Below are positions 1 to 12,064 of a DNA stretch of 64,000 nucleotides, piece after piece. The position numbers and the translations under genes were made by a program. The stretch is from Sipunculus nudus (taxonomy: Eukaryota; Annelida; Sipuncula; Golfingiida; Sipunculidae): the NCBI GenBank assembly GCA_026874595.1, contig CM049310.1, positions 88,977,556-89,041,555 of the forward strand. Direction: 5' to 3'. Every line of letters starts with the position of its first letter. The stretch's first letter is position 1. Under the pieces are notes generated by a model. That model was given only the letters and a program-made list of their open reading frames with translations, was not told the origin of the DNA and made no database searches.

Positions 1-1
1 A

Positions 2-535
2 AAGCAATGCCAAAAGCCAGCAGCTAGTGTTATTTCAACCAAAGTCGTCCGCCTCCCACTCGAGGTAGCTGTCGCCCTCCAGCGGCGGATACCTAAACTA
101 GTCATTGTTTATAATATCAGGCACCCTCTTGCAATCGCGAACTCTAGGAGACGCACACTCAATGGATTCAGTTTTATGTCTTTATATGCGAAGGATAATA
201 AGACAAAAGAGGCTGAACTGATATGTCAAACTATTTATAGAGACCTCGTGGCTTTTACGAAACAAGAAAAAGAAACCCCGCGACTAATGGTGCTTTTTTC
301 ATACGAAAAGTACTCTGCAAAACCAATGGAGGCAGCCATGGATCTTTACCGAGCTATGGAACTCATACCAAACAACAAAACTATTAAATGGTTACTTAAG
401 GAAACCAACAAATCCACTACCATATCATCGGGATGGAGAAAACATGTAACGCTAGAGGAGTATATTGCATACAAGACTGTATGTCAAGACTTGATCCGTG
501 ATTTTAAAGATATTATTGCCTGGGATGAATACTAG
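2..535 (+). CDS. Sulfotransferase, C-terminal coding exon (5' partial)
   Basis: Open without a stop from position 2 to the TAG at 533-535, 177 residues. Likely role: PAPS-dependent sulfotransferase, probably a Golgi carbohydrate (CHST-like) enzyme. Near the N-terminus of the visible part, IPKLVIVYNIRHPLAIANSR (residues 30-49) has the form of the 3'-phosphate-binding motif of sulfotransferases: a beta strand, then Arg40 and Ser48 spaced eight apart. It is followed by a helical region with ELICQTIYRDLVAF and then MVLFSYEKY, matching the usual 'lllRYEdL' segment. The KVVRL segment at residues 14-18 resembles the K-t-x-R-l segment before the motif in CHST enzymes. The first ATG in frame (176) lies after the binding motif, so it is not the true start; upstream exons are outside the window. 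An acceptor near position 43 is possible. The 5'-phosphosulfate-binding loop is not in view. Family assignment is from motif reading only. Confidence 0.62.
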   Translation, partial: KQCQKPAASVISTKVVRLPLEVAVALQRRIPKLVIVYNIRHPLAIANSRRRTLNGFSFMSLYAKDNKTKEAELICQTIYRDLVAFTKQEKETPRLMVLFSYEKYSAKPMEAAMDLYRAMELIPNNKTIKWLLKETNKSTTISSGWRKHVTLEEYIAYKTVCQDLIRDFKDIIAWDEY

Positions 536-1829
536 ACACAAGCTTTCGGTTACTGATGTAGGTGCATTCAAAGAACTGTGTTAGAAAAGCCGTCACTTTC
601 ACGTGCCCTATTGTTCACACAGGAATACTCAAATTATGGTAAGCCAATCATCAAGGTCGGAGATTGGATTTGACAGTGTCACGTGTTGTATTTAATTCAT
701 GAAAGACTTTCGACTGGCGGCTAAAATGGACAAGGCGCTCCGAGAATGGATACGGAAAGATACCATTGACGTCGCCCAAACTAAAAGAAAAAATTGGCAC
801 TGCCCACACTTAATATCACCATGACGAATATCAACTTTTAGATTTCTATTCTATAGATGGTCCCAATTTATTTATATTTTGGGAGTTTTACCGTAGGGAT
901 TTTAATTGAGATATTTTACCGAACGAGTACCGACAGTTTTTAAATATTTACTGACCTTTTAACTAGAAGGGACCTTGATTAGGGTTAATGTTTGTTTGTT
1001 GATCTTTAATTTTAGAAAACATGTTTTAGGGCACTATTTTTTTAATCCGAGGTCATAATAATGTTATCTTAATTTTTCGAGGACATGTTTTAGTGGACTA
1101 TTTTTTTTCATTTCAGGTCGTAATAATTATATTTTAATATTTTAAGATCTGTTTTAGTTAACTTTATTTTTAAAGTTCGGAGACGTGATGCGTCATATGA
1201 CATCAAATACTGAAACAAAAACGATACATATCGTTCTATAGAACGTCGCAAAAAATGTATTATAAACTGTTCTCCGATTTTATATCACACCTATACCTGC
1301 CGTTTTTTTTATTGGTGCACGTTTAAGATTTTTTTCATAAATGCGGGAAAGGTTCTGTGATATTCATTCCGTATTATGTAGATTTAAGTGTTTAATTTAT
1401 TTTTGGAATTAATAGGCTTAATTAACCCTTTGAAAGAGTTGGACACATCAGTATTTGAACAGAATTGGGTGCTGCAAAAGAATGCAGTCAACGTATTTGG
1501 AACGTTTGTATACAGGGTTCTTGGGCGTTTTGAAGTCCATGGATTATACCAATTTTATACGACAATCAACTCTGGGGGTACTATCATGATATGTAAGGCT
1601 GCCAATAAAACAGTATGTTTTTCCTTAAGCATTTTTCTATTTGTTTATCACATGATATTATCCGTTTTTGTACATAGAGAGATCTTTTTCTCTATTGGTA
1701 GAAATGATACATATTAATGTCTGGTCAATTAACATACACTTCGTAATTTATGTTATAAAGCTATGGTAATTACTAATTTTACTCGCTGTAAGCGCCATTT
1801 CCGCCCCTTTTACAAGAGTAATTTCGTAT
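536..1829. other. AT-rich DNA downstream of the sulfotransferase
   Basis: The first few hundred bases are probably 3' UTR of the sulfotransferase, but I see no clear polyadenylation signal. From about 1010 to 1150 three diverged copies of a motif containing 'catgttttag' or a close variant follow each other at about 65-bp spacing. No confident gene. Confidence 0.4.
1416..1612 (+). CDS. Possible orphan internal exon, unrecognised
   Basis: A reading frame open from 1388 to 1717 contains an acceptor-like site (ttggaattaatag, ending 1415) and a donor-like GTATGT at 1613. Between them about 65 codons are open, including NWVLQKNAVNVFGTFVYRVL. I do not recognise the product. It lies outside the minisatellite and downstream of the sulfotransferase stop. 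It may be chance: the codons after the donor become very hydrophobic and AT-rich, as expected of intron read-through or random sequence. Low confidence. Confidence 0.18.
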
Positions 1830-3146
1830 CGTTCATCATTTAGTTTAACAAGTGGTACTATCGTTCATCATTTAGTTATACCAGTGGTACTATTGTCCAT
1901 CATTTAGTTAAACCAGTGGTACCACAGTTCATCATTTAATTATACCAGTGTTACCACCGTTCATCATTTAGTTGAACCAGTGTTACCCGTTCACCTTTCA
2001 GTTGAACCAGTGTTAAACCAGCGGTACTATTGTCCATCATTTAGTTAAACCAGTGGTACCACACTTCATCATTTAATTATACCAGTGTTACCACCGTTCA
2101 TCATTTAGTTGAACCAGTGTTACCCCGTTCACCTTTCAGTTGAACCAGTGTTAAACCAGTGGTACTATTGTCCATCATTTAGTTAAACCAGTGGTACTAC
2201 CGTTCGTCATTTAACTGAACCAGTGTTACGTCCGTTCATCCTTCAGTTGAACCAGTGTTACAACCGTTCATCCTTCAGTTGAACCAGTGTTAAACCAGTG
2301 GTACTATTGTTCATCATTTAGTTAAACCAGTGGAACGTCCATCATTTAGTTATAACAGTAGAACAACCGTTCATCATTTAATCTTACCCGTGTACCACCG
2401 TTCTTCATTCAGTTGACCCAGTGTTACCACCGTTCATCAATCAGTTGAACCAGTGTTACCACCGTTCATCATTTAGTTATACCAGTGTTACCACCGTTCA
2501 TCTTTCAGTTGAACCAGTGTTACCACCGTTCATCATTCAGTTAAACCAGTGGTACCACCGTTCAACGTTCAGTTGAACCTGTCATACCACCGTTCATCAT
2601 TCAGTTGAACCAGTGGTACCGCCGTTCATCATTCAGTAGAACCAGTGATACCACCGTTCATCATTCAGTAAAACCAGTGGCACCGACTGTCATCATTCAG
2701 TAAAACCAGTGGTACTACCGTTCATCATTCAGCTAAACCAGTGGCACCACTGTAAATCATTCATTTGAACCAGTCGTACCACCGTTGTTCATTCAGTTGA
2801 ACCAGTGGTATCACCGTTCATCATTCAGTTAAACCAGTGGTACCACCGTTCATCATTCAGTTGAACCAGTGGTACCGCCGTTCATCATTCAGTAAAACCA
2901 GTGGTACTACCGTTCATCATTCAGCTAAACCAGTGGCACCACTGTACGTCATTCATTTGAACCAGTCGTACCACCGTTGTTCATTCAGTTGAACCAGTGG
3001 TATCACCGTTCATCATTCAGTTAAACCAGTGGTACCACCGTTCATCATTCAGTTGAACCAGTCGTACCACCGTTCATCATTCAGTTAAATCAGTGGTACC
3101 ATCGTTTATCATTCAGTTAAACCAGTGGTGCCATAGTACCATTGTT
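1830..3146. repeat. 32-bp minisatellite array (about 41 units) with higher-order repeats
   Basis: Degenerate tandem copies of a 32-bp unit that reads roughly 'ttcatcattcagttgaacc' followed by 'agtggtaccaccg'. The left part (to about 2350) uses 'catttag', the right part 'cattcag', so the array has diverged into subfamilies. Higher-order copies are visible: a block beginning 'tattgtccatc' recurs at 1891, 2028 and 2166 (137-138 bp apart), and a block beginning 'agctaaacc' recurs at 2731 and 2923 (192 bp, six units). The unit is not a multiple of three and all frames contain stops, so it is not coding. Confidence 0.93.
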
Positions 3147-5214
3147 CATATTTACCATGGCTGTGACGATCTATTACCTCAATGCAGGCTATTCACCTAT
3201 TACTGTAGAATTGGAGAGATCTAGTATAGCCCATTACATCCTAGTGAACTTGGCAATTTATTTTATAAAAGTTCTAATAACCTTTGTGATTGATGTATGA
3301 GATTGTTTATCTTTAAGCTGTTAAAGTTAACACGGTTCATGCGCCAATGTTGAAGAACGGATACACAATGTGACCTAAGGTGGTTGGTTGATTTGTGCGG
3401 TTTTTAGAGATCACAACTTGCAAAATGATATATGTCTAACTTGCACCATGATTTCCTTGTTATATATATTTGGATTATTCTGCCCCCACACGATATAAAC
3501 GCATGGATATAAATAAAAAAAACTTTGTGCAGTGGGACCGGCATTTAGTGGCCAATTTTTTTTTATAAAAGGTTCAAGTTTTATATTTAATGGACGTCAT
3601 ATATTGGAATAAGCCCCTTCAACTGAAAATATGTCATATACGATAGTTCACTCGAGATACAAAACATGGTACGAATCATATAAAAAGCACCAGGGTTAAG
3701 ATTCTACAAGCTTTCATTGTCAACTGCACTAGTCATTGACATAGCCTTGCAGCGATTAGTTGTTCAAATTAAGGTTCACTAAAGTATAAGGTCTCTAAAA
3801 GTTATGATAATTTATGTATTTCTATATAAAATGCATTTCAACAAGACAGCTCATATACAAGTGCTGAAAAGTGTATCGGACTCATCTTTAAAGAATCTGT
3901 TTATATTTTATGTCATTGCCTATTAAAGTGTAGAGACATTAATAATCTTGTAATTAGAAGGACCTCTCGGGATTTGTAAAGAAATGATCTTCTGGTGCGG
4001 GATCTAAATACAACGAAGACCAACTCTGTCATGCCAGGGAGGTACAAGAATATACTTGATGAATAATAGTAAAAATAATAGCTATAATTAATAATAATAT
4101 AAGAAAAATAATAAAAACTCTGATAATAATAATCATAAAATCAACTACTTCAATAATAATAATAATATTAATCTAGTAATACGCAGTTGGATTTTTTTCT
4201 AGACAATTGTCTACCTGGTTCCTTTCTGATTTGGCATTCAAAATTCGGCACTCGTAACGGCGGTGTGCTCTTCTAGGACAAGTTTTTTATTTTGCGGGTT
4301 TATGCCCTATAAAGCTGCATAATTAATAATTTTAATATTCCCCCGATAGATGCCCCTATGTCTTTTGTGCTTTAAGGTCCTCCACGCCTTTCATGTTTTT
4401 TTTTTCAGGAGGTGCTTTAAGGATTTTTCTGCAATTCGAGCTCACTAGCCACAGAGCGTATTGTGCATCAATTGACAACTGAAGACATTTTTTTCGTTAT
4501 CTCCTTTGACTTACAATTTATACAAATTATATTCCATAAAATTTCACTTTTATATACACTATATTTATAATCATTGCTATATACACGCATACATTCCATA
4601 CAATTTTCTCGCTGTTATAAAATATGCCTGTCTCCCTACCCCTTGGGGATTAGAGAAACGGGCAGAACTCAAATGTTTTATTTATGTTTCCTTGAAATGT
4701 AACAGACTTTGATTTGAAAGTCTTACAGCTGAGATAAGTAGCCTGTAGACTGGTACCACGCTCTATTATGGCGCCGGTGCTCTCGGCCAATCATAGAGAC
4801 AGGCGTACAACGCCATCTTGGGGAACTCCCGGCAAACTGTTCCTAACTCCACTATGCATTATATATGATAAAAATAAGCATTTCGTTTGCTCAGAGAAGT
4901 TGCAAAAAAGTTTGTTGTACATTTTGTGTGACATTTATGATTAGATTTTTAGATATTTATGATAAACCAATGCCATGTACAGTGGAATATCAAAATTCAT
5001 TATGTCGTATTATCTATACATCCATCGTTCAAATTTTGTGCAACAACTCATTTTTCAAAATTTGAAAACTAGAAAAAAACTTAAGAAAGTAATTTTATTG
5101 GGAATTTTCACGGATAATCAGCCAGGATCGCGTGAACGTCCATGACATTCGGTATGAGCGTGCATGCTGGAATTGGAACCAGTCTACTGGGAGTACTTAA
5201 GATGGCGTTGTATG
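3147..5214. other. No gene seen; AT-rich, with an (AAT)-rich patch
   Basis: Nothing coding is supportable. 4066-4173 is an imperfect (AAT)n/(ATA)n stretch. Two segments near 4745-4835 and 5165-5218, the second abutting the Gypsy insertion point, share the motifs 'gtagactggt' and 'acaacgccatctt' in opposite orientation and permuted order. They are probably remnants of an older repeat into which the Gypsy element inserted. Confidence 0.4.
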
Positions 5215-5218
5215 CTTG
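5215..5218. repeat. Target-site duplication (CTTG), left copy
   Basis: CTTG lies directly outside the left LTR, and the same four bases lie directly outside the right LTR at 19299-19302. A 4-6 bp duplication is expected of Ty3/Gypsy integration. Together with the LTR ends it fixes the element's limits. Confidence 0.8.
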
Positions 5219-5809
5219 TGTAGCGAACCGGGGTTTCACATCCCAGCGCTATGCGGGTTCGGACTTCGGGGGTAACGACTAACGGTATTTTAGATGACAA
5301 AACAGGGCAAAAGTTCATAACTGTTCTGTGCAGCGGTCAATCCGATTCCAACGAAAGTAGACACGAAGACAGTAGCTTGATTAGAATAATTATTGACAAT
5401 AAATCATAACAAATTACAGTTATACCAGACTCGGTATGATTAATAACACACAATTATACTTTCAATCCACGGGTCCCCGTATCACCTGCTCCAGGGGCCG
5501 ATTGTCCGCCATGATCTTAAAGCGGTTGGCCGAGATGTTAAATCAAGCCAATGTTGAGGTTCCTCGCAATGTCACGGCCCGTACTGTGTATAAAATACGT
5601 TCACAATACCTAACCTTCACAGATGTATAGTTCACCAGGCTGGGACACACTTTTTTCTTAGTTTTGTTCACAGTTTTCTCCCCGTCTGATACTGGCCATA
5701 TCTTCGTGCCTGGATCCCAGCCGCTTCTCTCCTAAAACTAGTTCAGTACCGTAAAAACTAAACTGTTACCATAAAAACTTGGCCGACTACCAAGGAGGGG
5801 TTTGCCACA
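5219..5809 (-). repeat. 3' LTR of the Gypsy element (591 bp)
   Basis: Begins TG and ends CA on the + strand and aligns along its whole length with 18706-19298. Differences by eye are about a dozen substitutions plus two or three small indels: a 'cttttttag'-type insertion in the other copy, and about five extra bases here near 5430. A 64-codon frame inside it is also present in the other LTR and is not a gene. Confidence 0.95.
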
Positions 5810-5822
5810 TTCCTACCCTCTT
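5810..5822 (-). other. Polypurine tract of the Gypsy element
   Basis: On the - strand AAGAGGGTAGGAA ends exactly at the TGTGGCAAACC start of the 3' LTR. This is the expected site and composition of the plus-strand primer for reverse transcription. Confidence 0.75.
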
Positions 5823-6378
5823 AGACCAAGACCGCCTGCGGTTTGGTCCAAAACAAATACACTAAATCAAACTCTAAATAGAATTAAATATAACATTAGA
5901 ACACCCACAACTTCGGTGAGTTCTTACGAATGATAATCTGGCCGAAAACTATGACATTTTCCTTTCTCAACCGGTCTATAGCTACTAATTGATCCGGCAA
6001 GTACTACAAATTATTTGAACTAAACTTAACAGAACTTCGATCAATTGGACTGAGGAACATCTCTGGCTAACCTTTATTTCCCTAATAACCAGGTAGTTCT
6101 TTAATGGCACATTTCTTCGCCCAAGGGCAAACCTATTAAGTAAGACCGGTACCCTTGGCGGCTCTACCATGTCAACCGATTTACCAAATTTATGAGTCTG
6201 GTCACCATAACTCCAATTTCCCCGTCTCTTTGAAAGTGTCTGTTGGTCATTTAGCCGTTTAATAAGTCCCTTGCCTCTCTCTTACAAGTTAAGTCTGTCA
6301 ACTGGCTTCTTGACACGCATACCCCGGCCTAACTGAACATCATCGGCCTCCGCGCGCACTGCATCATCGCCCATATTT
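5823..6378 (-). other. Non-coding 3' region of the Gypsy element
   Basis: Lies between the end of the pol frame and the polypurine tract. The only frame (5985-6170, - strand) is 61 codons and resembles nothing I know; there is no env signature. Treated as untranslated. Confidence 0.5.
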
Positions 6379-6925
6379 TCATTGTCTGTGTCCTCGCCGA
6401 TGTACGAGAAGGGCTGTTGAGGAGTTTCCGATTGTCCAGGTCACTCCTGGTTCGGGCTTCCCTTCCTCCGCATCATCCTCTCTACAAGGTTCACTCTGCT
6501 GGTCATCACTAACCCCTGGCTCTTCTTGACCCACCAACGGATCTCCTAACAATGCATCCTCGTCGCTCTCCTGGTCAGGAGCCTCCGTCCGGATCCAGCT
6601 TTCACGGGGTGGATCTCCCAAGTAAGACTTCAATTGATCCATATGAACAACCTTACTAGGTTTATCTGGGGCCTCTTGAATACGAAGATTGACATCAGTC
6701 ACCTCATCAGTCACAAGATATGGGCCCGTCCAACCTCTGCCAAGTTTCTGGTTGCCCTTTGGTGGGTAATAGTACCACACCCAGTTTCAATTGGGAATTT
6801 CCGGTAGATTGCATTAACATCATAGTTGCGTTTTTGCCGCTCTGCTGCCTGCTTCAGATATTTCTGGGCATACTCATGGGCGAGCATAGTGGCCTCCCTC
6901 ACCCAGGTCACATACTCTGGGGTAC
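6379..6925 (-). pseudogene. Gypsy integrase C-terminus with GPY/F-like domain (broken)
   Basis: Continuation of integrase beyond the Harbinger insertion. The first part (frame ending at 6711) carries PEYVTWVREATMLAHEYAQ and RQKRNYDV, the usual stretch after the integrase core. A frame change near 6780 then leads to WYYYPPKGNQKLGRGWTGPY (GPY/F motif) and an acidic tail ending at 6379. The two frames differ by an indel not divisible by three, and the junction with the upstream integrase frame across the Harbinger site is also out of phase, so this copy cannot make full-length integrase. No attempt is made here to join the frames. Confidence 0.82.
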
Positions 6926-6928
6926 CTG
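6926..6928. repeat. Harbinger target-site duplication (CTG), left copy
   Basis: CTG precedes the left terminal inverted repeat, and CTG follows the right one at 12986-12988. PIF/Harbinger elements make 3-bp duplications, often TWA-like, so CTG is atypical in sequence but right in length. Confidence 0.65.
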
Positions 6929-7112
6929 GGGCGGGTTTCAATATACCTCTCAAGACAGTCTTGAGCTCAAGACCAGTCTTGAAGCTTGAGTCTCGAGTCA
7001 AGTTGGGTTTCAATATCTAAGACTGTCTTGAGAATTGTCTTGAAATGCGCGTGATTGTCATAGAAACTCAAGACAGGTCTTGTGCAGTCTTGAGTCTGGT
7101 CTTGAGATCGAA
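6929..7112. repeat. Left terminal inverted repeat and subterminal repeats of the Harbinger element
   Basis: The 20-bp repeat is followed by at least eight copies of TCAAGAC or GTCTTGA in both orientations, and a second copy of GGGTTTCAATAT at 6998-7016. The same motif crowds the right end at 12857-12965. Such subterminal motif clusters are typical candidates for transposase or partner-protein binding; that role is inferred. Confidence 0.8.
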
Positions 7113-7113
7113 T

Positions 7114-10100
7114 ATGGCGTCTTTAATACGAAGGAACCAGCTTCATGCGGCAAGAGCATTGCGAAGGGAAAGAATTTTTAGGGATAGAAGCAACCCAATC
7201 GACATGTTCGACGACTTCGGTTTGCTGGCTAGGTTTCGGATGGACAAAGCGGGAATTTTGCTCATAACAGACCTGTGCAAGGATGTACTGAACACCACCA
7301 GGAGGAACCGGGCGCTACTGCCTGTGATACAGGTATGTATATCGCATGTCCTCACTCGATATAATTAAAACCCATGTTTATACTATAACTGGTAGAAGTG
7401 TACTGTTGTGATTGTTGACAGGGAACGCTGCAGAATGATGTCCTTGACATTGACAGCAAATAGGTTCTGTCTAAAAGACGGAAAATCAACGGAGAGCCGG
7501 AGAATTATTTGGAGAGATTTTTTAGGTGGTTTTATCATTTTATGCATATAAACATTAAAAATTACCCAAAACCTTTTTTCCCCCACTTTTAAAATACAGA
7601 AATAATTAAGAATCTTGCGTAATAATATTTTTTTTACTACCTAAATAATAATTCTCCTTGAATTCTCCGCCTCACCGCGGATTCACCGAGTTTTATGATG
7701 ATCCTGATTCAATGGGGAGACATTTTGAACTGTTCACTCTTTGTACAGAACGACTGATAAAAATTTAAAAGAAAGGCATGGTGATGGGTCCAATGTAAAT
7801 TTATGCAAAACAATGGATATGAAAATATCTGGCGTATTTATTATATGTAATTGATCGGTTGATTTAATAATGCCAAACGTAGCCCCACCATCATGAGCAG
7901 CGTCCCGTGCCAGGCGACCTCACGAACACGAGCGCCATCTGTCGACATGCTAAAAAAAACCTTCGCTTTCATAATTGTCATTGACAATTAAATTGTCATA
8001 GAAAAACTACTGTTTAAAAAATCTAATAGTGTAATTATGTGTCCCTAATGCCCCCTATGGTAGTGCATAAAAGAGGATTTTGTAAAACAACAGCAATAAT
8101 TTTGAATTGCTTTATAACTTCAAAGATTATACACCCATTTATGTCACTTAACTGCCATTATACGTAGACTGTTTCAGCCTTTATCATAAGGGTGAGTGGA
8201 AATAAGCATAATTTTTTTTTAGGAAATAAGAATAATATATGAAAATATTAATAATTATATAATTATAGCTGATTGATTTATTTAAGAGGCGTCATGTTTA
8301 CAAAGAGATAGATGGCGCTCTTGCAGGTAATGCGCATTTGTTATACTGACAGGCCCCGTTTGGTGGCACTGTGTCAAAAGATCGGATGAAGCAAATAATT
8401 TAAAAATAAGATAAAATAATGATAAATTTGTAACCAAATATTCAACGGTTAATACAATATAAATACTTGAACTAGAACTGGAAAAAGTATTGTGACTGTT
8501 GAGAGGGGGAAATTTTTTTTTTTTATATTAATATGAATATTGTTATTAATATAAATTCAGTTAATAATATTAAAATTATTCTTATTAACAGGTTTGTATT
8601 GCCCTGAGGTTTTTCGCAACGGGAACATTCCTCAGTGTTGGTGGCGACTTGGTGGGAGTCAGCAAAAGCACTGCCCGCAGAGTTGTGCGGGCAGTTGCCT
8701 CTGCACTGACGGCGGTACTGTGCCAGTTCGTGAAGATGCCATCCAGGGAGGACATAGCTAGGATCAGACAAGGCTTCTACCGAATTGCAAACTTTCCTAA
8801 GGTCATCGGCTGTGTTGACGGAACCCATGTTCCACTTATAGCAACATCAGAATATGAGCAGGTAATTATGTTTTAAATTTAGTGTGTTAAGTTGAATTAT
8901 AATTGATGATGCATTCTTTACTTTGCATTACTGCATTTTGCTGCCAGCAGATGTGTAAAATTTTGTTTACTTTGTTTTCATCCTTCATTGTTTCTTAAAG
9001 AATAGAGATTTTCCGTCTTCGCATACACTCACTTAATCGTTTATGACATTTCATGTGAACATTTAGATAGATGAATGCACTAATAATCATAATTACTTTT
9101 TAATTAAATATTCATTGGTAAAATTTATACTTACTAGTGAGGATGGTTTAAGCAGATTTAGATCGTATTTCACAACCCAGGCTTACACATGCTCCGGGAC
9201 GTATCTCAATGAAGAGTGGTCGTATACTTGTTATGCAGCTCCATCAGCTCTTTACTGATATATACATGTGGCATCCGCATGCGGGCCCCCGCAGAAATCC
9301 AGTACTGCTGAATCCGCATGCGGGATCCGCACAGATGCCGCAAGTACGGAAAGGGGCAATGATAATACACTTGTTGGATTTCACCCGTGCAGGACCCGCG
9401 AGGAACCCGCGCGTATGCAAAGGCGACTTTAAGCAATTTAATATTTATTTATAAATACAAGGAGCTACCTTAATGTGATCTTAAATTATAAAAGTAATTT
9501 ATGACGGTCGATGAAGTCGCGAGGTTTTCTTTATCTTGTTTGGCCTATTTTGACAATCATTTGCCGCGATTAGGAAGAAATTTTGTTTTTAAATATATGA
9601 CATTAATAATGATGCCACTGTCGATATTCAACATCAAGCATCTTATTTATTTCAGTCATACGTCAATAGAAAGGGATACCATTCTATGAACGTGATGCTG
9701 GTCTGCGATCACGATCTCGTGTTCCGGAACTGTGTGGTTCGGTTCCCAGGGTCGGCACATGACTCGCGCGTCATTCAGACAAGTGGGTTGTGGGAACAGT
9801 TACTTGCTGGTGTGTTTCCTGACAGCTACCTGCTTGGAGATAGCGGATACCCACTGAGGCCCTTCATCATGACACCATATTTAAACCCCACTACACCAGT
9901 ACAGCAGGCTTATAATCGTGCCCATGGCCGAACGAGGTGCTGTATTGAAAGGGCCATTGGCGTGTGGAAGAGGCGGTTCCGAGTCTTATATGATGAGATA
10001 AGGATGACACCATGCAGGGCAGTTACCATCATATCAGCCACCATTGTTCTCCACAATATTGCAATGCAACACAATCTTCCGGAACTTGAAGAGGGCATTG

Positions 10101-10210
10101 AGGAGCGGTATGGACAGCCACCCGTGGCCGTGTACGATGGACCGCTACGGGATGGTGCAAAACATAAGACACATGGTGGCTACTCGTTTTGTGAATTAAA
10201 GTTTACTTGA
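7114..10210 (+). CDS. Harbinger DDE transposase (HARBI1-like), 3 exons, C-terminal frameshift
   Basis: Exons 7114-7332, 8592-8861 and 9656-10210, with donors GTATGT and GTAATT and acceptors TTATTAACAG and TTATTTCAG; the splice phases close. About 347 residues, the usual HARBI1 length. Cuts and pastes the element in the nucleus. Exon 1 gives the basic N-terminal region and a helical segment; exon 2 has LRFFATGTF and a helix-turn-helix (VGVSKSTARRVVRAV). Catalytic triad seen: Asp149 in GCVDGTH, Asp225 in LLGDSGYP, Glu261 in RCCIERAIGVWKRRF; PGSAHDSRV is also typical. The final residues in the open frame look wrong, while another frame of the same DNA reads IRHMVATRFVN and a stop at 10193-10195, a usual family ending. 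A one-base indel near 10150 is therefore likely in this copy. Confidence 0.9.
9130..9480. other. GC-richer patch in transposase intron 2
   Basis: A short block with repeated 'atccgcatgcggg' motifs (about 9267 and 9311) and other 'cccgcg' words stands out from AT-rich flanks. It may be a small insertion inside the Harbinger intron. Two overlapping frames, one on each strand, cover it and match no known protein. Not a gene. Confidence 0.3.
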
Positions 10211-10373
10211 TTGCTCTTTATTAATAAATACATTTAATTTTTCATAATTTGTCCTTGTTTTAATACATAATAAAACTTTGCAATGGTCAAATCATGACAA
10301 AAATATTAAGTTTCACAAATAAATTCAAAATGATATAAAATCAGAACAAATATGATTCACGGTGTACAACATT

Positions 10374-11747
10374 TTATTCGGAACATGACGTATACGCCAT
10401 TTCCATTTTAATTTTCTTTATTTGGAGCTGGATTAGTTCTTGCTCCAGTTTGAGTTTGGCTGTTTCCTCTTTCAGCTTTTCTTTCTCCATTTTTATTCTT
10501 TCCAGATCTTCCTCGAGGACTGCTTGATACAGCTGGTCATGGTTTCGTTTTTTTTTTTCTAACTGTTCCTTCTTTCTGGATGGCCGGCAGGTCTTATATT
10601 ATAAAAGAAAAAAATAATTATGCAAAAATAGACACATGTAATAGCCCAGTTTGTTTTTTTTAAATATAATACTTAATAGACCTACATATCATCTTTGGGT
10701 AAATACTACGAGCGAATTTGACCGAATCATTCATACTCCATTTAAGTTTACTTAAATGACATAACTCATGATTGTCTCGTTTCACTTAATTTTGTTATTC
10801 AAAATATTAAACAATAAAATAAAATTATACCATGAATATTAAAATTACATTCAAATACCTGTATCAGCTGCCTCTTCCTCCTCCATGACCTCCCTTTCCT
10901 TGACACAAGATCCGTCTTCTGGAATATTTAAAAAAAAACGGGGTAAACAAATTTGCAGAGCTATATATTGAATAATGGGACCGGTTACAATATTTTACAC
11001 TGATGTCTCGCTTTAGCAATTGTGTGTTAAACCACTATATAGCATGCTATTTCTTTCGCTACGCGCGAACAAGGTTGATCGCTTGTTTATTTATGAACAA
11101 CCAATACTAGTATTTGTGGGACAAAAAACCTACAGGACGCAAGACAATGGATGAGGTGCGTCAGGTGTTTAAAAGTCGCATCCATGTTATTCCAACTGAA
11201 ATAATGCTGCCATTTACATGTAGTAATATCAATTAGTTTACAGGAATCTTGGTGCGACTAACGTGTGCCATGTTCTTGTATCAAATAGCAATATTAAATA
11301 TCACAGGCGAGGATCTTAGGCTACGAAAGGTGTACATTGTTTACATAATTCACTGAAACATTAAAGTGGATTTTAATTAACCTTTATCCAAATCACGGTG
11401 CGGGTGGCACAGCCAAACATTCAAGTTTGTGAAACGTAACTTGGTATTGCCATCACAGAGCATAACTTATACAACCTAAATATGATGAACTCTGACTAAA
11501 ATCCGAGTTGGTTGACCAATGGAGAAGCACAAAGAAACAATAATACAAAGATCAATACAAAGGGGATACTGTTACTTTATATGATTAAATATTTTCCAAC
11601 TGTTTTACTTCTACTTTTTGTTTAATAGATACAAATTTTGGTTACTGTGAAATAACTACATATGGAAATGCGAGGTTTAATAATAGTGTAATACATAATT
11701 ATAATATGTCTATATATGTATTATGGCAATATAATATTGCATAATAA

Positions 11748-11807
<60 letters not shown>

Positions 11808-12010
11808 TACAGATGATACCTTACCTGTATTCAGTAATATGTTCAAATCAAGAGCATCTGCTAGGGAGTCTACATATACACTTTCCCCCAACACACTTGG
11901 ATTGTCTTCTCCTATTATTGTCATAATTACTTGTGTATGTGAAGACAGAGGCACTACTGGTCCTCCTCCAGTTTGAGGTTTCTTTGCCTATAATATATAC
12001 ACATAGCCAA

Positions 12011-12064
<54 letters not shown>

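Noticed and set aside
1830-3146. Possible CRISPR-like array
   Set aside because: Units are contiguous and degenerate without unique spacers, and the context is a eukaryotic nuclear genome; it is a minisatellite.
4745-5218. Inverted repeat flanking the left LTR
   Set aside because: The shared words are in permuted order, so they do not form proper terminal repeats; noted only as an older repeat remnant.
5436-5630. 64-codon frame, repeated at 18926-19120
   Set aside because: It lies within both LTRs of the Gypsy element, so its duplication reflects the LTR pair and not a gene.
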